From positions 47,666 to 86,152 of the forward strand of contig JAUJOJ010000012.1 of assembly GCA_030447665.1 (NCBI GenBank): a stretch of DNA of 38,487 nucleotides. Reading direction: 5' to 3'. The notes below the pieces were generated by a model. The model was not told where the DNA came from. It did not search any database and saw only the letters and a list, made by a program, of their open reading frames with translations. The stretch comes from Allosphingosinicella sp. GTDB lineage: Bacteria; Pseudomonadota; Alphaproteobacteria; Sphingomonadales; Sphingomonadaceae. This document shows, one piece after another, positions 34,302 through 38,487 of the stretch (position 1 is its first letter; each line of letters begins with the position of its first letter). The position numbers and the translations under genes were made by a program.

Positions 34302-37300
34302 TGGCAGACCAGGGCGTCTCGGTCGTGACCACTGCGCCGCCCCCGAGGCGTCCGCTCCGCACCGCCGGCAAATGGGCGGGCATCGTGCTTGGTGTCGTGC
34401 TCCTCCTCGTCGCGGGGCTGTTCTTCGGCATCAACAGCGATCTTGGGCGGCGCTACGTCGTCCGGCAGATCAACAATCTCGAAATGGCGTCCGGCCTCGA
34501 CATCGACATCGGCCGGATCGAGGGTTCGCTCTACGGCACGCTGACGATCCACGACCTGACGCTGAAGGATCCCAAGGGCATCTTCTTCCACGCGCCCACG
34601 GCGAAGCTCGATTGGCGGCCATTCTCCTATTTCCAGAACCATGTCGACATTCGCGCGCTCGAGATCCCGCAGGCGCGGCTCCGCCGGCTGCCGGAGCTTC
34701 GTCAAACCGGCGATCCCAATGCGCCCATGCTGCCCGATCTCGACATCGATATCGGCCGCCTCCGGGTCGGCAGGCTGGCGCTCGATCCGCCGGTCACCGG
34801 CCAGCGTCATCTGCTGAGCCTCGACGGGCGGGCCAAGATCGCGGACGGCCGGGCGCAAGTCGCGCTCGACACCGGGGCCATCGCCGGACCCGGAATCGCC
34901 GGCGGCGATCGCATCGTCCTCCGGCTCGATGCCGTTCCCGATGCGAACCGGTTCGATCTCGGCCTCCGCGTGCAGGCGCCGGCCAACGGCTTCGTGGCCG
35001 GGATGACCGGGATCAAGCAGCCGCTCGCCGCCGCGGTCGGCGGGCGCGGCAGCTGGTCCAACTGGCAGGGGCGCGCGCAGGCGATGCTTGGCGGGCGTCC
35101 GTTCGCCAATCTTTCGATCGGCGGCCGCGACGGCACCTTCACGGTGAACGGCCCGATCCAGCCGGCGCTGATCGTTCCTCCCGCTTTCCGGCGGCTGACC
35201 GCTCCGCTCGTGCAGGTCAATTTGGTGACGAGCCTCGCCGAGCGCCGCGCGAACACCCGGCTCCGCTTGAATTCGGGGGCGCTCGCACTTGCCGCCGACG
35301 GCATCCTCGACCTCGGGCGAAGCCAATATGGCAATTTCAGGGTGGCCGCCCGCCTGCTCCAGCCGGGCGCGATCGCGCCGAACCTCAACGGGCGCGACAT
35401 CCGCCTGGCGATGGTGCTGAACGGCGGCTTCGCGACGCCGCGCGTGGCCTATGATCTCCAGGCCGGAGCCATGGGTTTCGGAGCGATCGTGGTCGAGGGC
35501 CTGCGCGCCGCCGGCGCTGCGCGGATCGACACCGATCGGATCGTGATCCCCATCTCCGCCCGCGCCCGGCGGATCACCGGCCTCAACGAAGCGGTCGGCT
35601 CGCTGGTGACCAACGTGGCGCTCGACGGCAGCCTGGCGATCAGCGGCACCCGCATTCTTTCGGACAATCTCCGGATCCGCTCGGACCGGGTGAACGCCAC
35701 CGCAATCGTCGTCGCCGACATCGCGAAGGGGCAGTATCGCGCCGGCCTCCAGGGACGGATCAACAATTATCTGGTTCGCGGCATCGGGCTGCTCGACATC
35801 GACAGCAACATGGACGTCGTGGCGCAGGCGGGCGGCTTCGGCATCCGCGGCCGGGTCGCGGTCCGCACCCGCCGCATCGACAATGCCTCTGCCCGCGATT
35901 TCCTCGGCGGCAACGCGATCGTCACCACCGACATCAACATGAACCCCGCCGGAGTGATCGCCTTCAGCAACCTCAGGGTGGCGGCGCCGCTGCTTCGAGT
36001 CACGTCCGGCAGCGGAACCTACAGCCCCGACGGACGGCTCAACATCCGGGCGACCGGCGTGTCCAACGCTTATGGTCCGTTCGCGGTGGCGATCACCGGC
36101 ACGGCGACCCAGCCCCAGGTGCGCCTGCGCGCCACCAGCCCCGGCTTCGGCATCGGCCTTGGCAATGTCGACGCGCAGATCCGCGCCACCGCCCGCGGCT
36201 ACGAGATCACCGCCACCGGCCAATCCCAATATGGCCCCTTCTCCGCCAATGTGCTGGTGCTGACCGGTCGCGGTCCGCTCACGCTCGAGATCAGGCGGCT
36301 CGTCTTCGCCGGCATCACCTTCACCGGCCGCGTCGTCCAGACCCCGGCGGGGCCGTTCGCCGGCACCTTGTCGATGAACGGGTCGGGCCTCAACGGCACG
36401 ATCCGGCTCGCCGCCGCCGGAAGCGTGCAGCGCGCCGACATCTCGGCGCGTGCCAACGGCGCGCAGATCCCCGGCGATCCGCCGATCCTCATCCAGCGCG
36501 GCATCATCCAGGCGACGGCCATCCTCTATCCCAACGCTCCGTCGATCGTCGGCGACGTCCAGCTCGCCGGCGCTCGCCGCGGGGACCTGCTGGTTCAGCT
36601 CGCCCGCGCTAAAATCAACTATCGCGGCGGCCGCGGCCAGGCCCAGATCCTGGCGCAGGGAACCAGCGGCGTTCCCTTCCGCGTCGCCTCGAACATCGCG
36701 CTCACGCCGACGCTGATCCGGGCCGCCGCGCGGGGAAATGTGAACCGGATCGACTTCCGCCTCGCCCGCCCCGCCAGCATCCGCAAGGTCGCCAACGGCT
36801 GGCAGCTCGCGCCGGCGACGATCGTCCTGCCACAGGGCAATGTGCGCGTGGCGGGCAGCTTCGGCGGGTCCGGCATGGTCGTCCAGTCGCGGCTGGACCG
36901 GCTCGATTTGTCGATCTTCAACGTCTTCTCGCCCGGCCTCGGCCTTGGCGGCAGGGCGACGGGCAGCCTCGATTTCGCCCAGCCGACCGGCGCCTCCTTC
37001 CCGCGCGCGGATGCCCGGATCAACATCGAGAATTTCAGCCGCACCGGCATCGCGATAGTGTCCGATCCGGTGAACGTCGCTCTCGTCGGGAGCCTTCGGC
37101 CCGAGGGCGGGGCGGCCGCCGCCGTGATCCGCCGCCTCGGCAACGTCATCGGCCGCGCGCAGGTAAGGCTCCAGCCCTTGTCCCCGGCGGCCGGGAGCTG
37201 GACGACCCGCCTGCTCGCATCTCCCCTCGCCGGCGGCATCCGCTACAATGGCCCCGCACAGGTGCTGTGGTCGCTCACCGGCATTGCCGACCAGCAGCTG

Positions 37301-38487
37301 TCCGGCCCGATCGGCATCGCCGCCGATTTCGGCGGCCGCGTCCAGGCCCCTCAGTTCACCGGCGTCCTGCGCGCAAACAACCTTACCTTCGAGGACGAGA
37401 ATTACGGGACTCGGATCACCAATCTCGCGGCGCAGGGCCGCTTCACCAGCTCGACGTTCGAGATCACGCAGCTGTCCGGCCGCGCCGGCCGCGGCACCGT
37501 CACCGGCCGCGGCACCGTCGGCCTTGCGGCCAATGCCGGTTTCCCGATCGATATCCGGCTGAATTTCGCCGACGCTCAGCTGGCCCGCGGCGATGCGATC
37601 GGCGCGACCGTCAGCGGGGAGGTGGCGATCACCAACAGCCGTGCCCGCGGCGCCTTGGTGAGCGGTGATTTGATCCTTCCTGAGGTGCGTTACGAGATCA
37701 TCCGGCAGGGAGCGGCCGAGATTGCCGAGCTGGAAGGCGTCCGGCGCCGCGGCGAGCCGCTGCTCCGGCCCGACCAGGTCAACCAGCAGGCATCGGCAGC
37801 CCCGAGCATCTGGAAGCTGGACCTGCGCGTCAGGGCGGACAATCGCGTGTTCGTTTCCGGCATGGGCCTCGAATCCGAATGGCAGACCGATCTGAGGGTG
37901 CGCGGCACATCGGCCAGCCCGGAGATGGTGGGCAATGCGCGCGTGATCCGCGGCACCTACAGCTTCTCCGGCCAGCGCTTCGAGCTCACGCGAGGCGAGG
38001 TCCAGTTCACCGGCTCGAGGCCGATCAACCCGCGCCTCAACATCGCCGCCAGCGGCGAGGTGAAGGACGTGACGATCACGCTCAGCATCAGCGGCAACGC
38101 GTTCACTCCGCAGATCCGCTTCGCCTCCTCACCCGCGCTTCCGCAGGACGAGATCATGGCCCGTCTGCTGTTCGGCGGCTCGGTCACCGAATTGTCCGCG
38201 CTCCAGCTCGTGCAGCTCGGCTCGTCGCTCAACTCGCTTCGCGGCGGCGGCGGCGGCCTCAATCCGCTCGGCAAGCTTCGCTCCGCGACCGGCATCAGCC
38301 GCCTCAGGATCCTGGGATCGGATGCCGCCACCGGCCGCGGAACCGCACTTGCCGCAGGCTTCTACCTCGGTGACGACATCTACCTGGAAGTGATCACCGA
38401 CGCCCGCGGCTTCACCGCCACCCAGCTCGAGATCGCGCTGTCGAAGAGCCTCAGCATCCTCTCGCAGGCGGGCTCGTCCGGCGGCTC
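34301..38487 (+). CDS. tamB: TamB, inner-membrane-anchored translocation and assembly protein (3' end outside window)
   Basis: ATG 34301 overlaps the tamA stop (TGATG). The N-terminus has one signal-anchor helix (GIVLGVVLLLVAGLFFGIN, ~28-46), then RYVVRQINNLEMASGLDIDI, typical of the TamB/AsmA-like start. The long middle is beta-taco repeat sequence. The C-terminal TamB domain is entered at RGEVQFTGSRPINPRLNIAA and SSPALPQDEIMARLLFGG (~1285). The frame stays open with no break for 1395 codons to the edge of the window, unlike tamA. TamB spans the periplasm from inner membrane to TamA and is thought to carry lipids or substrates outward. About 60 or more residues seem to be missing beyond the window. 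Confidence 0.93.
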   Translation, partial: MADQGVSVVTTAPPPRRPLRTAGKWAGIVLGVVLLLVAGLFFGINSDLGRRYVVRQINNLEMASGLDIDIGRIEGSLYGTLTIHDLTLKDPKGIFFHAPTAKLDWRPFSYFQNHVDIRALEIPQARLRRLPELRQTGDPNAPMLPDLDIDIGRLRVGRLALDPPVTGQRHLLSLDGRAKIADGRAQVALDTGAIAGPGIAGGDRIVLRLDAVPDANRFDLGLRVQAPANGFVAGMTGIKQPLAAAVGGRGSWSNWQGRAQAMLGGRPFANLSIGGRDGTFTVNGPIQPALIVPPAFRRLTAPLVQVNLVTSLAERRANTRLRLNSGALALAADGILDLGRSQYGNFRVAARLLQPGAIAPNLNGRDIRLAMVLNGGFATPRVAYDLQAGAMGFGAIVVEGLRAAGAARIDTDRIVIPISARARRITGLNEAVGSLVTNVALDGSLAISGTRILSDNLRIRSDRVNATAIVVADIAKGQYRAGLQGRINNYLVRGIGLLDIDSNMDVVAQAGGFGIRGRVAVRTRRIDNASARDFLGGNAIVTTDINMNPAGVIAFSNLRVAAPLLRVTSGSGTYSPDGRLNIRATGVSNAYGPFAVAITGTATQPQVRLRATSPGFGIGLGNVDAQIRATARGYEITATGQSQYGPFSANVLVLTGRGPLTLEIRRLVFAGITFTGRVVQTPAGPFAGTLSMNGSGLNGTIRLAAAGSVQRADISARANGAQIPGDPPILIQRGIIQATAILYPNAPSIVGDVQLAGARRGDLLVQLARAKINYRGGRGQAQILAQGTSGVPFRVASNIALTPTLIRAAARGNVNRIDFRLARPASIRKVANGWQLAPATIVLPQGNVRVAGSFGGSGMVVQSRLDRLDLSIFNVFSPGLGLGGRATGSLDFAQPTGASFPRADARINIENFSRTGIAIVSDPVNVALVGSLRPEGGAAAAVIRRLGNVIGRAQVRLQPLSPAAGSWTTRLLASPLAGGIRYNGPAQVLWSLTGIADQQLSGPIGIAADFGGRVQAPQFTGVLRANNLTFEDENYGTRITNLAAQGRFTSSTFEITQLSGRAGRGTVTGRGTVGLAANAGFPIDIRLNFADAQLARGDAIGATVSGEVAITNSRARGALVSGDLILPEVRYEIIRQGAAEIAELEGVRRRGEPLLRPDQVNQQASAAPSIWKLDLRVRADNRVFVSGMGLESEWQTDLRVRGTSASPEMVGNARVIRGTYSFSGQRFELTRGEVQFTGSRPINPRLNIAASGEVKDVTITLSISGNAFTPQIRFASSPALPQDEIMARLLFGGSVTELSALQLVQLGSSLNSLRGGGGGLNPLGKLRSATGISRLRILGSDAATGRGTALAAGFYLGDDIYLEVITDARGFTATQLEIALSKSLSILSQAGSSGG

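Noticed and set aside
34274..36229. A 651-codon minus-strand open frame opposite tamB
   Set aside because: The plus-strand tamB frame is continuous with clear TamB features; the antisense frame is a GC-rich shadow.

Overview
The window is a GC-rich chromosomal segment that reads as an alphaproteobacterium of the sphingomonad type (Sphingomonas/Sphingosinicella-like). This is inferred from codon usage, the csgF/G/H-type curli genes, the kinase-containing lasso-peptide genes and the tamA-tamB pair. No rRNA or tRNA gene was seen.

Layout. (1) 1-10.6 kb is a surface-polysaccharide locus: the end of a membrane polymerase-like protein, a DegT-family aminotransferase, a CapD/WbpM-type nucleotide-sugar dehydratase, an ATP-grasp ligase, a HAD phosphatase, a glutamine-dependent asparagine-synthetase-like enzyme, a GT4 glycosyltransferase, a priming sugar-phosphate transferase and a SAM methyltransferase. 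(2) 11-13 kb holds a 2-oxoglutarate/Fe(II) oxygenase and a lasso-type nucleotidyltransferase. (3) 13.06-15.2 kb holds a 48-codon lasso-peptide precursor gene, an intrinsic terminator with a UUCG loop, and the asparagine-synthetase-like lasso cyclase. (4) 15.3-24.5 kb is a curli (functional amyloid) locus: csgF, csgG, a GIY-YIG gene in a nest of inverted repeats, two very large curlin-repeat proteins, a glycosyltransferase on the other strand, a secreted protein of unknown role and a csgH-like gene. (5) 24.5-26 kb returns to lasso genes: the B2 transglutaminase-like protease, three bases after csgH, and an HPr-kinase-like enzyme. (6) 26-31.7 kb is on the minus strand: an unknown 248-aa protein, a rearranged low-GC-looking 2.5-kb segment bounded by a 64-bp perfect direct repeat, the lasso ABC exporter and the PqqD-like B1 protein. 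(7) 32-38.5 kb is tamA-tamB.

Together, precursor A, cyclase C, B1, B2, exporter D, kinase K and nucleotidyltransferase N make a complete lasso set of the type known for C-terminally phosphorylated peptides such as paeninodin. The precursor ends in serine, as such a kinase would need. Unusually, the lasso genes are interleaved with a curli assembly locus and lie next to exopolysaccharide genes.

Caution: about ten genes carry frameshifts in which the family-like protein simply continues in a neighbouring frame, often near short G, C or T runs. tamA has five and the first curlin gene three. This looks more like residual indel errors in a long-read assembly than real gene decay, so affected genes are given over their full apparent span.
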